Shown: piece by piece, positions 19,663-28,184 of the stretch
Position numbering within the stretch: position 1 is the stretch's first letter
Layout of the letters: the number at the start of each line of letters is the position of its first letter
NCBI RefSeq assembly: GCF_003182275.1
Contig: NZ_QGTR01000002.1
Span: 496,001 to 560,000, forward strand
Source: Hoeflea marina
GTDB lineage: Bacteria; Pseudomonadota; Alphaproteobacteria; Rhizobiales; Rhizobiaceae
Direction: 5' to 3'
DNA: 64,000 nucleotides
The notes under the pieces: model-generated
Told to the model about the DNA's origin: nothing
What the model saw: only the letters and a program-made list of their open reading frames with translations
The model's database searches: none
Position numbers and translations under genes: made by a program

Positions 19663-20946
19663 TTAGCGACCACTTGCGGACTCGCGCGCCACCGCCTGCC
19701 AGCCGATGTCGCTGCGGCAGAAGCCCCCCGGCCAGTCAATCGCTGCCACTGCCCTATAGGCAAGCGCCTGCGCATCGCCGACCCTGGCGCCCAGCGCGGT
19801 GACGTTGAGCACCCTGCCGCCATCGGCGACCAGCTTGCCCTCGCGCAGCGCTGTGCCGGCATGAAACACCTTTGCGCCGGTTTCGGCTGCCGCCTCCAGG
19901 CCGCGGATCTCGGTGCCCTTGCGCGGCGGGCCGGGATAATTCTCCGCCGCCATCACCACGGACAGCGCCGCCTCGTCGCGCCAGCGCACCGACAGGTTGG
20001 CCAGCCCACCGTCGGCCGCCGCCATCAGCAGGACGAGAATGTCGTCCCTGAGCCGCATCATCATCACCTGGCATTCCGGATCGCCGAAGCGGACATTGTA
20101 CTCGATCAGCTTCGGGCCGTCCGGGCCGATCATCAGCCCGGCATAGAGGATGCCCGAGAACGGCGCGCCCATCTCCGCCATGCCGCGCATGGTCGGCTCG
20201 ATGATCTCCGTCATGGTCCGCGCGATCAGCTCCGGCGTCATCACCGGTGCGGGTGAATAGGCGCCCATGCCGCCGGTGTTCGGGCCGGTGTCGCCGTCGC
20301 CAACGCGCTTGTGGTCCTGCGCGGTGGTCAGCGGCAGCGCGGTCTTTCCGTCGCACAGCACGAAGAAGCTCGCTTCCTCGCCGGTGAGGAATTCCTCCAC
20401 CACCACCTCGGCGCCGGCCGCCCCAAAAGCGCCTTCGAAGCAGTCGTCGATGGCGCCGAGCGCCTCGTCCAGCGTCATCGCCACGGTGACGCCCTTGCCG
20501 GCGGCCAGTCCGTCGGCCTTTATGACGATCGGCGCGCCCTGCGCCCGCACATAGGCCTTCGCCTTGGGCGCGTTGTTGAAGCGGCCATAGGCGGCTGTCG
20601 GGATGTCGTAGCGCGCGCAAAGATCCTTGGTGAAGCCTTTCGAGCCCTCGAGCTGCGCCGCCTTGCGGCTCGGACCGAACACCTTGATTCCCGCCGCGGC
20701 AAGCGAATCGGCGAGCCCGTCGACCAGCGGTCCCTCGGGGCCGACCACCACCAGCGCGATGGCATTGAGATTGCAGAAATTGACCACGGCCTGATGATCG
20801 GCAATGTCGATCACCACCAGCGTGGCGTGCTCGGCGATGCCGGGATTGCCGGGAGCGGCGAACAGGGTTCCGAGCATCGGCGAGGCGGCCAGTTTCCAGG
20901 CCAGCGCATGCTCGCGTCCGCCCGATCCGATCAGCAGCACATTCAT
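19663..20946 (-). CDS. purD: phosphoribosylamine-glycine ligase
   Basis: 427 aa ATP-grasp enzyme of purine synthesis, joining phosphoribosylamine and glycine. Motifs: [17 protein letters not shown], the loop [29 protein letters not shown] and [14 protein letters not shown] 20946 follows GGAGAGTGATC; an adjacent in-frame ATG at 20949 is equally usable. Complete, ordinary length. Confidence 0.97.
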   Translation of the reverse strand: MNVLLIGSGGREHALAWKLAASPMLGTLFAAPGNPGIAEHATLVVIDIADHQAVVNFCNLNAIALVVVGPEGPLVDGLADSLAAAGIKVFGPSRKAAQLEGSKGFTKDLCARYDIPTAAYGRFNNAPKAKAYVRAQGAPIVIKADGLAAGKGVTVAMTLDEALGAIDDCFEGAFGAAGAEVVVEEFLTGEEASFFVLCDGKTALPLTTAQDHKRVGDGDTGPNTGGMGAYSPAPVMTPELIARTMTEIIEPTMRGMAEMGAPFSGILYAGLMIGPDGPKLIEYNVRFGDPECQVMMMRLRDDILVLLMAAADGGLANLSVRWRDEAALSVVMAAENYPGPPRKGTEIRGLEAAAETGAKVFHAGTALREGKLVADGGRVLNVTALGARVGDAQALAYRAVAAIDWPGGFCRSDIGWQAVARESASGR

Positions 20947-21251
20947 CATCAGGATCACTCTCCGCTGTCGCGCAGGTCGGGATCAGGGCAATCCCGTGCC
21001 GAGTCCGCACGCCGTCCAATTACTGGCAGGGGTTAAGGAGTCATCCGAGCCCAGTCAAGCGCGGCAGCCGTCGGCCCGGTCCGCCACCCGACCTGCCGGC
21101 CGGCCGAAGCGCGCCGGCCGGATCGCAACGGAATTGGCTGCCTCCGTCCTGTGCGCCATCGCACAGCGTCATCGGGGAGGCGGCGGTAGTTTCAATCCAT
21201 CGAATGCAGCGACCGAACGGTCAAGACAACACCCAACCGATGGAGATTAAA
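20947..21251. other. 305-bp intergenic region
   Basis: Contains the divergent promoters of purD and the first Cys-rich gene and the inverted repeat at 21149-21166. No gene is seen. Confidence 0.5.
21149..21166. promoter_or_regulatory. inverted repeat CTGTGCG-N4-CGCACAG, copy 1
   Basis: Perfect 7-bp arms with a 4-base centre, 85 bp before the start of the first Cys-rich protein gene. The same arms occur before the second paralogue. Likely a repressor/activator site or a leader hairpin. Confidence 0.65.
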
Positions 21252-21596
21252 ATGAAGAAGTTCCTGATCGCATCCGCCTTCGCAACCCTGGCCCTCACCG
21301 CCATCGTCTCAACCGCATCCGCCCAGCAGGCCGGCGGCCCCAATGGCCGCGGCAACGATGGTCCGAGCTCGACCGGTGGCGGTCACGGCGGCGATGTCGG
21401 ATGCCTCACCCATGTTTGCGACCAGCCGCGCCGCCCGCAGCCGAAGAAGATCGTGCGGGGCGAAGGCTGCGGCTGCACAATCAAGAAGGTGCGCATCGGT
21501 GGTCGCATCTCCTACATCCAGGATTGCTACTATTTCGACGTCCAGGCCAACCTGGAGCGCTACTGCCAGCCTTGGGAGCGTCAGGCCTCCAACTGA
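21252..21596 (+). CDS. secreted Cys-rich protein, paralogue 1
   Basis: 114 aa. Signal peptide MKKFLIASAFATLALTAIVSTASA, then a glycine-rich linker and a conserved C-terminal domain with GEGCGCTIKKVRIGGRI, SYIQDCYYFDV and LERYCQPW. Six cysteines in the mature part suggest disulphides or metal binding. The family is not recognised. The ATG used (21252) has GGAG nine bases upstream; an in-frame ATG four codons earlier overlaps that site. It is a tandem duplicate of the gene at 21867. Confidence 0.85.
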   Translation: MKKFLIASAFATLALTAIVSTASAQQAGGPNGRGNDGPSSTGGGHGGDVGCLTHVCDQPRRPQPKKIVRGEGCGCTIKKVRIGGRISYIQDCYYFDVQANLERYCQPWERQASN

Positions 21597-21637
21597 TCCC
21601 CGTTCGGGCGGTTAAAGCCCCATACCGCCTGAACGCT

Positions 21638-21665
21638 GCGGCCAGACTCGCGAGAGTCTGGCCGC
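21638..21665 (+). terminator. 12-bp perfect hairpin after paralogue 1
   Basis: GCGGCCAGACTC (21638-21649) pairs with GAGTCTGGCCGC (21654-21665) around GCGA. A weak GTTT follows. A closely related hairpin lies after paralogue 2. Confidence 0.7.
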
Positions 21666-21772
21666 TCCTGCGTTTAGACGGTCGGCGGCCGGCAGTTTTC
21701 GTGGGCTGGCAGTTGCTGCCAGATTCCGCCTGGGCCAGCGCTCGGGTGCCGCCGGTTCTGGTGCAGATCGCC

Positions 21773-21790
21773 CTGTGCGGGATCGCACAG
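21773..21790. promoter_or_regulatory. inverted repeat CTGTGCG-N4-CGCACAG, copy 2
   Basis: Identical arms to copy 1 with a different 4-base centre (GGAT), 76 bp before the second Cys-rich gene. Confidence 0.65.
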
Positions 21791-21866
21791 CGGCAGGGTC
21801 GGTCACGGCCTAGGGTCATTTCATCGAACAACGGCCCAGAGCCAATCAACACCGATGGAGATCAAC

Positions 21867-22214
21867 ATGAAAAACCTGCTTATCGCTTCCACCCTCGCAG
21901 TCCTGGCCGCTTCGGCCATCGTGTCCACCGCATCCGCGCAGAATGCTGCCGGCGGCCCCAATGGCGGCAGCCGCGGTGACAAAGGGCCAAGCTCGACCGA
22001 TGGCGGCCGCGGCGATCCCAGCAATTGCGTCCCCGGGGCGCTTTGCCGGCCGACAATGAAGAAGGTCGTGGCACTCGGCGAAGGCTGCGGCTGCACCGTC
22101 AAGAAGGTGCGCATCGGCGGCCGCATCTCCTACATCCAGGATTGCTACTATTTCGACGTCAAGGCCAACCTCGAGCGCTATTGCCAGCCCTGGCAGCGCA
22201 CCAGCGCCAACTGA
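21867..22214 (+). CDS. secreted Cys-rich protein, paralogue 2
   Basis: 115 aa. Signal peptide MKNLLIASTLAVLAASAIVSTASA; the C-terminal half (EGCGCTVKKVRIGGRISYI and QDCYYFDVKANLERYC) is almost identical to paralogue 1, while the linker has diverged and carries NCVPGALC. The promoter repeat, gene and terminator appear duplicated as one unit. Function unknown; exported by the Sec route. Confidence 0.85.
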   Translation: MKNLLIASTLAVLAASAIVSTASAQNAAGGPNGGSRGDKGPSSTDGGRGDPSNCVPGALCRPTMKKVVALGEGCGCTVKKVRIGGRISYIQDCYYFDVKANLERYCQPWQRTSAN

Positions 22215-22258
22215 CGTCTTCCCTTTCGGGAGGTCATGCCCCAAGCCTCCCGGAAACC

Positions 22259-22286
22259 ACGGCCAGATCCGCAAGGATCTGGCCGT
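22259..22286 (+). terminator. 12-bp perfect hairpin after paralogue 2
   Basis: ACGGCCAGATCC (22259-22270) pairs with GGATCTGGCCGT (22275-22286) around GCAA, followed by CGGCTTT. Homologous to the hairpin at 21638. Confidence 0.75.
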
Positions 22287-22390
22287 TCGGCTTTGTCCGG
22301 CAAAAAGACCACCTTGCTTTCGGCATCGCTGCAATCACTGCCGTCCACCCCATGCTTGACCTCGCCCGCGCCCGCTGCCAACTAGGAGCA

Positions 22391-23362
22391 ATGAGCGCAC
22401 CCCAAACCGATCCCGCCGGCCTGTCAGGCCGCGTTGCCGATGCCCCGTCGCGGAACTGGGTCTATCGCCTCCTGCCGCCGGCGCTGTGGCCGCATGCACA
22501 ACTGGCGCGCTGGGATCGGCCGATCGGCTGGCAGTTGCTGATGTGGCCGTGCTGGTGGTCGGCGGCCATGGCCGCCAATGCCGCCGCCGCCGCCGGCCTC
22601 TGGTCGCCGGCCCAGACGCTCTGGCATCTGCTGCTGTTTGCCGTCGGCGCCATCGCCATGCGCGGCGCGGGCTGCACCTGGAACGATCTGGTCGACTATC
22701 GCATCGACGCCATGGTCGCCCGCACCCGCTCGCGGCCGCTGCCCTCTGGGCGCATCAGCAGGAGGGCGGCGGCGCTGTTCCTGGTGCTGCAGGCGCTGGT
22801 CGGGCTTGTCGTGCTTCTGCAGTTCAACGGTTTTACCATCCTTCTCGGCATCGCCTCGTTGGGTGTGGTGGCGATCTATCCCTTCGCCAAGCGCTTCACC
22901 AGCTGGCCGCAATTCTTCCTTGGGCTTGCCTTCTCCTGGGGCGCGCTGATGGGGTGGGCGGCTGCGTTCGGCATGCTCTCCTGGGCGCCGGTCCTGCTCT
23001 ACGGGGCGGCGATTCTCTGGACCATCGGTTACGACACCATCTACGCCCACCAGGACAAGGAGGACGATGCGCTGGTCGGCGTCCGTTCCACCGCGCGGCT
23101 TTTCGGCGACAACACCGCCCGCTGGCTGCGCGGGCTCTATGCCCTCTTCGTGGTCATGGCCGGGCTCGCATTTCACCAGGCAGGCGTGATTTGGCCTGCC
23201 TGGGTCGGTCTTCTGCTCGCTGCCTTGATGCTTGCCGGGCAGATCCGAAGGCTCGACATCAATGACGCCGACGCCTGTCTGGCGCTGTTCAAGGCCAACA
23301 GCCATGTCGGGCTGGTGCTGTTCATCGGGCTGATGGTCTCGCTGGCGCTGGTGGCGATGTGA
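22391..23362 (+). CDS. ubiA: UbiA family 4-hydroxybenzoate polyprenyltransferase
   Basis: 323 aa polytopic membrane enzyme that attaches the polyprenyl chain to 4-hydroxybenzoate in ubiquinone synthesis. The first aspartate motif is N98-D-L-V-D-Y-R-I-D106 in CTWNDLVDYRID followed by RSRPLPSG; the second is in YDTIYAHQDKEDDALVG. Start ATG 22391 follows AGGAGC. Nine hydrophobic segments are apparent. Its prenyl donor would come from the synthase at 1567. Confidence 0.93.
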   Translation: MSAPQTDPAGLSGRVADAPSRNWVYRLLPPALWPHAQLARWDRPIGWQLLMWPCWWSAAMAANAAAAAGLWSPAQTLWHLLLFAVGAIAMRGAGCTWNDLVDYRIDAMVARTRSRPLPSGRISRRAAALFLVLQALVGLVVLLQFNGFTILLGIASLGVVAIYPFAKRFTSWPQFFLGLAFSWGALMGWAAAFGMLSWAPVLLYGAAILWTIGYDTIYAHQDKEDDALVGVRSTARLFGDNTARWLRGLYALFVVMAGLAFHQAGVIWPAWVGLLLAALMLAGQIRRLDINDADACLALFKANSHVGLVLFIGLMVSLALVAM

Positions 23363-23447
23363 CTTTCTGCGGGCCAGGACCACATTCTCACCTTATGATG
23401 AGGGCAATATCCTCATTCTGACCAAGCCAGCATGGAAGACGGACTGA

Positions 23448-23894
23448 ATGATTCAACTGCTCTATGTCAGCGTCGCCGCGCGCGCGATGGCCGACGCCGA
23501 TTTCGCCCAGATCCTGGAAACGTCACGCGCCAACAACGAACGCGAAGCCATCACCGGTGTGCTGTTGTGGGCAGAGGGCGCCTTCGTTCAGATCCTCGAG
23601 GGCGAGACCGATCCCGTCCACCGCACGCTCGCCGCGATCCGGCGGGACACGCGCCACACCAACCTGATCGTCGTCATCGAGCAGGAGACGGAGAAGCGCG
23701 CGTTCAGCGACTGGAGCATGGGTTTCAAGCGCCTTGATCCGGTCAAGGCCGACGATGACCGCGTCTTCCGATCCAGTCATTCGGCCCTTGCCCGGCGCAT
23801 TTCCACACCCGATGGCGGCATGCTGCTCAATATGATCCTGGCGCTTGATCGTGATGTGCTGGGATCCACCTCCCGTACGGGAACAGCCGCCTGA
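23448..23894 (+). CDS. single-domain BLUF blue-light photoreceptor, copy 1
   Basis: 148 aa. The FAD-binding BLUF fold starts at residue 1 (MIQLLYVSVA). Photocycle residues are in place: Tyr6, Asn30 and Gln48 (in FVQILEGE), with DWSMGFKRL supplying the Trp/Met position. About 45 C-terminal residues form helices but no output domain. Blue light sensing with a protein partner is expected. It is 159 bp upstream of a second BLUF gene. Confidence 0.93.
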   Translation: MIQLLYVSVAARAMADADFAQILETSRANNEREAITGVLLWAEGAFVQILEGETDPVHRTLAAIRRDTRHTNLIVVIEQETEKRAFSDWSMGFKRLDPVKADDDRVFRSSHSALARRISTPDGGMLLNMILALDRDVLGSTSRTGTAA

Positions 23895-24053
23895 GGACAT
23901 CACGACCTGCCTTCGCCATATGCAGGACGCTGGGGAGAAGGCGGATGCAACCAGATGCGAAGTTGCGGGTTGTATGGCGAGGTTCGGGAGACAGTGAGCG
24001 CCGAGTCTTGCCCTGCTCGCCTGCACCTCAGGAACAACGAGCGAGGACAGGCG

Positions 24054-24506
24054 ATGAAACAGGTTCTTTATGTAAGTGGCGCGACCCCGGAGATTTCGGA
24101 CGCTGATCTTGACGCGATTCTCGCCTCGTCTCGGCGCAACAACGAGCGGGACGGCATCACAGGCATGCTTCTGTGGGCAGACGGCTCCTTCATCCAGATC
24201 CTGGAGGGCGAGGAGCCGGCGCTCGAAGCCACGCTCAAGCGCATTCGCAACGACTCCCGCCACCGCAACATCATGGTTCTCGTCGACCATGGCGCGCCCG
24301 GCCGCGCCTTCGGAGACTGGAGCATGGGCTTCAAGCGTCTCGATCGGCACCGTGAGACCGACAGGTTGCTGTTCGAGACTTCGCGGGCGGCCATCGAGCA
24401 TCGCATGCCGAACGGTGACCGTTCGCTGCTCCTCGACATCATCCTGGCCTTCAGCCGCGATTTTCTCGCCGAGGGCCGGGCAGGGGAGTCGCGTCGACGG
24501 GTTTGA
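24054..24506 (+). CDS. single-domain BLUF blue-light photoreceptor, copy 2
   Basis: 150 aa from ATG 24054 (MKQVLYVSGA). Tyr6, Asn30 and Gln48 are conserved, followed by FGDWSMGFKRL. It shares about half its residues with copy 1, so this is a tandem duplication that has diverged. The extra C-terminal residues are again a short helical cap without an enzymatic domain. Confidence 0.93.
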   Translation: MKQVLYVSGATPEISDADLDAILASSRRNNERDGITGMLLWADGSFIQILEGEEPALEATLKRIRNDSRHRNIMVLVDHGAPGRAFGDWSMGFKRLDRHRETDRLLFETSRAAIEHRMPNGDRSLLLDIILAFSRDFLAEGRAGESRRRV

Positions 24507-24629
24507 CACGGCAATGGCCGGAGCGGGACGCTCCGGTCGTTTCGCCTGTCAGAAGACGTGGTGGTTCCAGAGCGCTTCTGCTCTTCAATAGACCGCAGGG
24601 GATTGAAAATCATTTTGCCTTGAAATGCC

Positions 24630-24736
24630 CTAAAGCGCATCGCATGAATTTAGATTCACGCGATACGCTTTAGCTCTTTGTGATGATGCATGTCGTGATC
24701 CCGAAACCGCTGCACACTTTCGGGCGACTTGCATTA
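24630..24736. repeat. RIME-type palindromic repeat
   Basis: Two consecutive palindromes: 24630-24673 (CTAAAGCGCATCGC... to ...GCGATACGCTTTAG) and 24684-24736 (TGCATGTCG and CCCGAAA paired with TTTCGGG and CGACTTGCA). This matches the Rhizobium-specific intergenic mosaic element of about 108 bp. It ends exactly at the stop codon of the DUF6101 gene. Confidence 0.85.
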
Positions 24737-25291
24737 GCGTCGGGCGATGATCTCGCGGCCTTCGATCTTCAACCGGATGCCGAGGCGGCCCGGCTGGCGG
24801 CGCACCAGGAAGCGCGGCCGGCGATTGGCCACATGGGCATGGCGGCGACGCGGGGCCGGCGCGCGTTCCATCATCGCGGTGTCGAGCGGCCGGGCAACGC
24901 CATCGGCTTCCACCATCAGCATCGGGATGCCGTAGAGTTCCGACCAGCTGCGCCAGTCGGCGGCGATGTCATCGAGATTGTGGGCCACCAGCAGCGGCAC
25001 GCTGAGCGCCGGATCCCGGTGATGCAGTTCCAGCGTCACGGTGACGGTGCTGTCGCCGTGATCGATGGCGCGGGCAGCGACGCCGACAAAGGCGCGGGCT
25101 GGCAGGGCGATGGAGAGCGGCAGGCCGGACCTGTTGAGCACCTTCTTCATCACTGCGCCGCGGCTGTCCAGCGTGACGGAAATCTCGCCTGGTTCATCGC
25201 GGCCCGCATAGCAGATCCGCTGCGGGAAATGTCCGGGGTCCAGTCGTAGTTCGAAACCGGCCCAGATGGGCTTGGTGACGGTGTTGCTCAT
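24734..25291 (-). CDS. DUF6101 family protein
   Basis: 185 aa, start ATG 25291. The conserved parts are PIWAGFELRLDPGHFPQ, DSRGAVMKKVL, GLPLSIALPARAF and PMLMVEADGVARPLD, a family confined largely to Rhizobiales with no known function. The C-terminal 35 residues are arginine-rich (RRRHAHVANRRPRFLVRR), which suggests nucleic acid or membrane-surface contact. Its last codon touches a RIME repeat. Confidence 0.85.
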   Translation of the reverse strand: MSNTVTKPIWAGFELRLDPGHFPQRICYAGRDEPGEISVTLDSRGAVMKKVLNRSGLPLSIALPARAFVGVAARAIDHGDSTVTVTLELHHRDPALSVPLLVAHNLDDIAADWRSWSELYGIPMLMVEADGVARPLDTAMMERAPAPRRRHAHVANRRPRFLVRRQPGRLGIRLKIEGREIIARR

Positions 25292-25478
25292 TTTCTCGCC
25301 TTCCGTAATCCCTTGAGAGCCGACATGGCGGACCTCGCATTGCGGAGCGTTTTCTCGCTCTCTGATGCCCGGAGATTACAAAACGGCAGTTCCCGTCGGC
25401 TTAAATTTCTCGGTTAAGAAAACCTCCACGTGTCGAATGGTTAGCGAAATGCAACCGGGATGCCCCCAATGCCACGCA

Positions 25479-26906
25479 TCAATTTTCGGTTAACACCTTG
25501 CCGGGATTGAGAATCCCTGCGGGATCAAAGGCGCGCTTGACCCGGTGCATGAGATCGATCTCGATCGGCTGGCGGATCTGTGCCAGTTCGTCGCGCTTGA
25601 GCTGGCCGATGCCGTGCTCGGCGGAAATCGAGCCGTTCCCTTTCAGCACAATGTCGTGGACGATCCGGTTGATCTCGGACCAGCGGGCGAGAAACGCCTT
25701 TGTGTCGGCTCCCAGCGGTTGGGAGATGTTGTAGTGGATGTTGCCGTCGCCCATGTGGCCGAAGGCGACGATGCGGGCACCGGGGATGGCCTTGAGCACG
25801 GCCGCATCGGCTTCGGCCAGAAAGGCGGGTACCCTGGCCACCGGGACCGAGACATCGTGCTTGATCGACCCGCCCTCGGGCTTCTGCGCCCAGGACATCG
25901 ATTCACGCAGCGTCCAGAAGGACTGCCGCTGCGCCTCGGTCTCGCCGGCCACGGCGTCCCGCACCAGCCCGCGCGCGTCGGCGGCGATGAACAGCTCCTC
26001 CATCAGCGTCCGGGCGGCTTCTGCCGATTGCCCCGAGGAAATGTCGACGAGGGCATACCAGGGATGCGCTGCGGCCATCGGGTCGCGCACGCCCTCGATA
26101 TGGCGGGCGGTGAATTCGATGCCGATGCGCGGGATCAGCTCGAAGCCGGTCAGCGACGACCCGCAGAGGTCCTGCGCGATGCCGAACAGTTCCAGCGCGG
26201 CCTCGGGGCTGTCGACACCGACAAAGATGGTCTCGTGGCCCTTGGGGATGGCGAACAGTTTCAGAACGGCCGCGGTGATGATGCCGAGCGTGCCTTCCGC
26301 GCCGATGAAAAGGTCGCGCAGGTCATAGCCGGTGTTGTCTTTCTTGAGCCGGCGCAGCCCGTCCCAGATTTCGCCCGTGGGCAGCACCACCTCGAGCCCG
26401 AGGCAGAGCTGGCGCGAATTGCCATAGGCCAGCACCGCGGTGCCGCCGGCATTCGATGACAGGTTTCCGCCGATCTGGCACGAGCCTTCCGATCCGAGCG
26501 ACAGCGGAAACAGCCGTCCGGCGTCGCGCGCCGCCTGCTGCGCCCGCTGCAGCACCACGCCGGCCTCCACCACCATGGTGTTGCCGATGCAATCGACATC
26601 ACGGATGCGGTTGAGTCGCGTGAGCGACACGACAATCTCCGAGCGTCCGGCCCTTGGCGTCTGGCCGCCGGTCAGCCCCGTGTTGCCGCCCTGCGGCACG
26701 ATCGCGGTTCCGGTCTCGCTGGCGAGCTTCAGGATCGCCGAGACTTCCCCGGCATTGGCGGGGCGGAGCACGAGCGGACTCTCGCCCTTGTAGAGACCCC
26801 GCAACTCGACGAGATGCGGTGCAATGTCGTCGGCTCGGGTGAGCGCGTTGCGGTCACCGACGATGGCGGCGAAGCGGGCGAGGAGAGCGGAATCGATATG
26901 CGTCAT
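25479..26906 (-). CDS. FAD-binding D-2-hydroxyacid dehydrogenase (D2HGDH/DLD type)
   Basis: 475 aa flavoenzyme of the vanillyl-alcohol-oxidase fold. FAD binding is marked by PQGGNTGLTGGQTP and GSEGSCQIGGNLSSNAGG; the C-terminal metal/substrate site by FGHMGDGNIHYN, EHGIGQLK and FDPAGILNPGK. Such enzymes oxidise D-2-hydroxyglutarate or D-lactate, passing electrons to the quinone pool or ETF. It follows the Sua5 gene in the same direction after 51 bp and is probably co-transcribed. Confidence 0.93.
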   Translation of the reverse strand: MTHIDSALLARFAAIVGDRNALTRADDIAPHLVELRGLYKGESPLVLRPANAGEVSAILKLASETGTAIVPQGGNTGLTGGQTPRAGRSEIVVSLTRLNRIRDVDCIGNTMVVEAGVVLQRAQQAARDAGRLFPLSLGSEGSCQIGGNLSSNAGGTAVLAYGNSRQLCLGLEVVLPTGEIWDGLRRLKKDNTGYDLRDLFIGAEGTLGIITAAVLKLFAIPKGHETIFVGVDSPEAALELFGIAQDLCGSSLTGFELIPRIGIEFTARHIEGVRDPMAAAHPWYALVDISSGQSAEAARTLMEELFIAADARGLVRDAVAGETEAQRQSFWTLRESMSWAQKPEGGSIKHDVSVPVARVPAFLAEADAAVLKAIPGARIVAFGHMGDGNIHYNISQPLGADTKAFLARWSEINRIVHDIVLKGNGSISAEHGIGQLKRDELAQIRQPIEIDLMHRVKRAFDPAGILNPGKVLTEN

Positions 26907-26957
26907 GGCAGAGAATTAGCCTCCGGCACCCAGGCTGTCGAGTGCAGCGTCGGCGCG

Positions 26958-27950
26958 CTACCGGGCGTGGGTTGCCGGGCGGGGCGCCGCGGCCCGTCTC
27001 AGCCTGTCATTGATGGCCTCGCCGAGCCCGGCGCCGGGAATCGACGCCACGGCAATGATCTCCGCCCCGCTGCTGTCGGCGCGCTTGAGATAGTCGAACA
27101 GGTTGGCGGCGGCTTCGCGCAGATCGCCCGCGGGACTGAGGTCGAGGACAAGGCGGGCGTCCTCAAGGCCGGCCATCGGCCGGGCAGCGAATGTCAGCGC
27201 AACCTCGCCCGGCCAGACCCGCTCGGCGTCCAGGCGCACTTGCGCTGCCGGTGCGTAATGCGACGCCATCATTCCCGGGGCCACCAGCGGCTGACCCGGA
27301 TCCGAGTGCTGCCGGCTCAGCCTGAGGCCGGTTTCGGCTTCGATCGCCTCGGCGGTGACCCCGCCGGGACGCAGCAGGCGCAACCCCGAATCCGTCACCT
27401 CGACAATGGTCGATTCGACGCCCACCGCGCAGGGGCCTGCATCGAGAATGAGCCCGATGCGGTCACCGATATCATCCGCCACGTGCTGCGCCGTGGTCGG
27501 GCTGATCCTGCCGGAGCGGTTGGCGCTGGGGGCGGCCAGCGGCTTTCCGAAGGCCGCGATCACATCCGCGGCAAATCCGGTCGGCACCCGCACCGCGACG
27601 CTCGGCAGCCCGGCGGTCGCCAGCGCATGGATGTCGCTGTCGGGCGCGAGCGGCAGCACCAGGGTCAGCGCGCCGGGCCAGAAGGCGTTTGCAAGTCGTT
27701 CGGCCAGCGGATTGAAAACCGCATGGCGCCTGGCCATGTCGAGGCCGGACATGTGCGATATCAACGGATTGAAGCGGGGGCGGTCCTTGGTCTCGTAGAT
27801 CCGGGTGATGGCCTCGGCATTGGTCGCGTCGGCGGCCAGGCCGTAGACGGTCTCGGTCGGCAGCCCGATCGGCTCGCCGCGGGCGAGCGCCTCGACCGCC
27901 CGGCCCAGCGCCCGGCCGGTGCTGCTGTCTATGGTGAGGATCTGCGCCAT
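26958..27950 (-). CDS. tsaC: L-threonylcarbamoyladenylate synthase
   Basis: 330 aa, the long Sua5 form. The YrdC domain covers about residues 10-195 (GEPIGLPTETVYGLAADA, KDRPRFNPLI, PSANRSGRISPT) and a C-terminal Sua5 domain follows after a linker (SPGQPLVAPGMMASHYAP-like, here DPGQPLVAPGMMASHYAP). It makes threonylcarbamoyl-AMP for t6A37 in ANN-decoding tRNAs. Confidence 0.95.
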   Translation of the reverse strand: MAQILTIDSSTGRALGRAVEALARGEPIGLPTETVYGLAADATNAEAITRIYETKDRPRFNPLISHMSGLDMARRHAVFNPLAERLANAFWPGALTLVLPLAPDSDIHALATAGLPSVAVRVPTGFAADVIAAFGKPLAAPSANRSGRISPTTAQHVADDIGDRIGLILDAGPCAVGVESTIVEVTDSGLRLLRPGGVTAEAIEAETGLRLSRQHSDPGQPLVAPGMMASHYAPAAQVRLDAERVWPGEVALTFAARPMAGLEDARLVLDLSPAGDLREAAANLFDYLKRADSSGAEIIAVASIPGAGLGEAINDRLRRAAAPRPATHAR

Positions 27951-28184
27951 TTTCTGTGGTCCTTTTCCGCGATCCCGCGTCTAGAACATTCGGCGCGCAA
28001 AAGGAACCTTTCTCGGCTCTGGCCGGGGGAGGTCGGCCGATAATTCAGATCAATCGGCTGATCAACCAGTCTGCTCAATAAGAAAATCCCAATGGATGGC
28101 TAGAAAGCGGGGGCGAATGTTAGGAAGTTGCTAAATGCTTGGACCTAGAGATCGAAGGTAGCAATCCAGCGATCGGCCCAGGGT

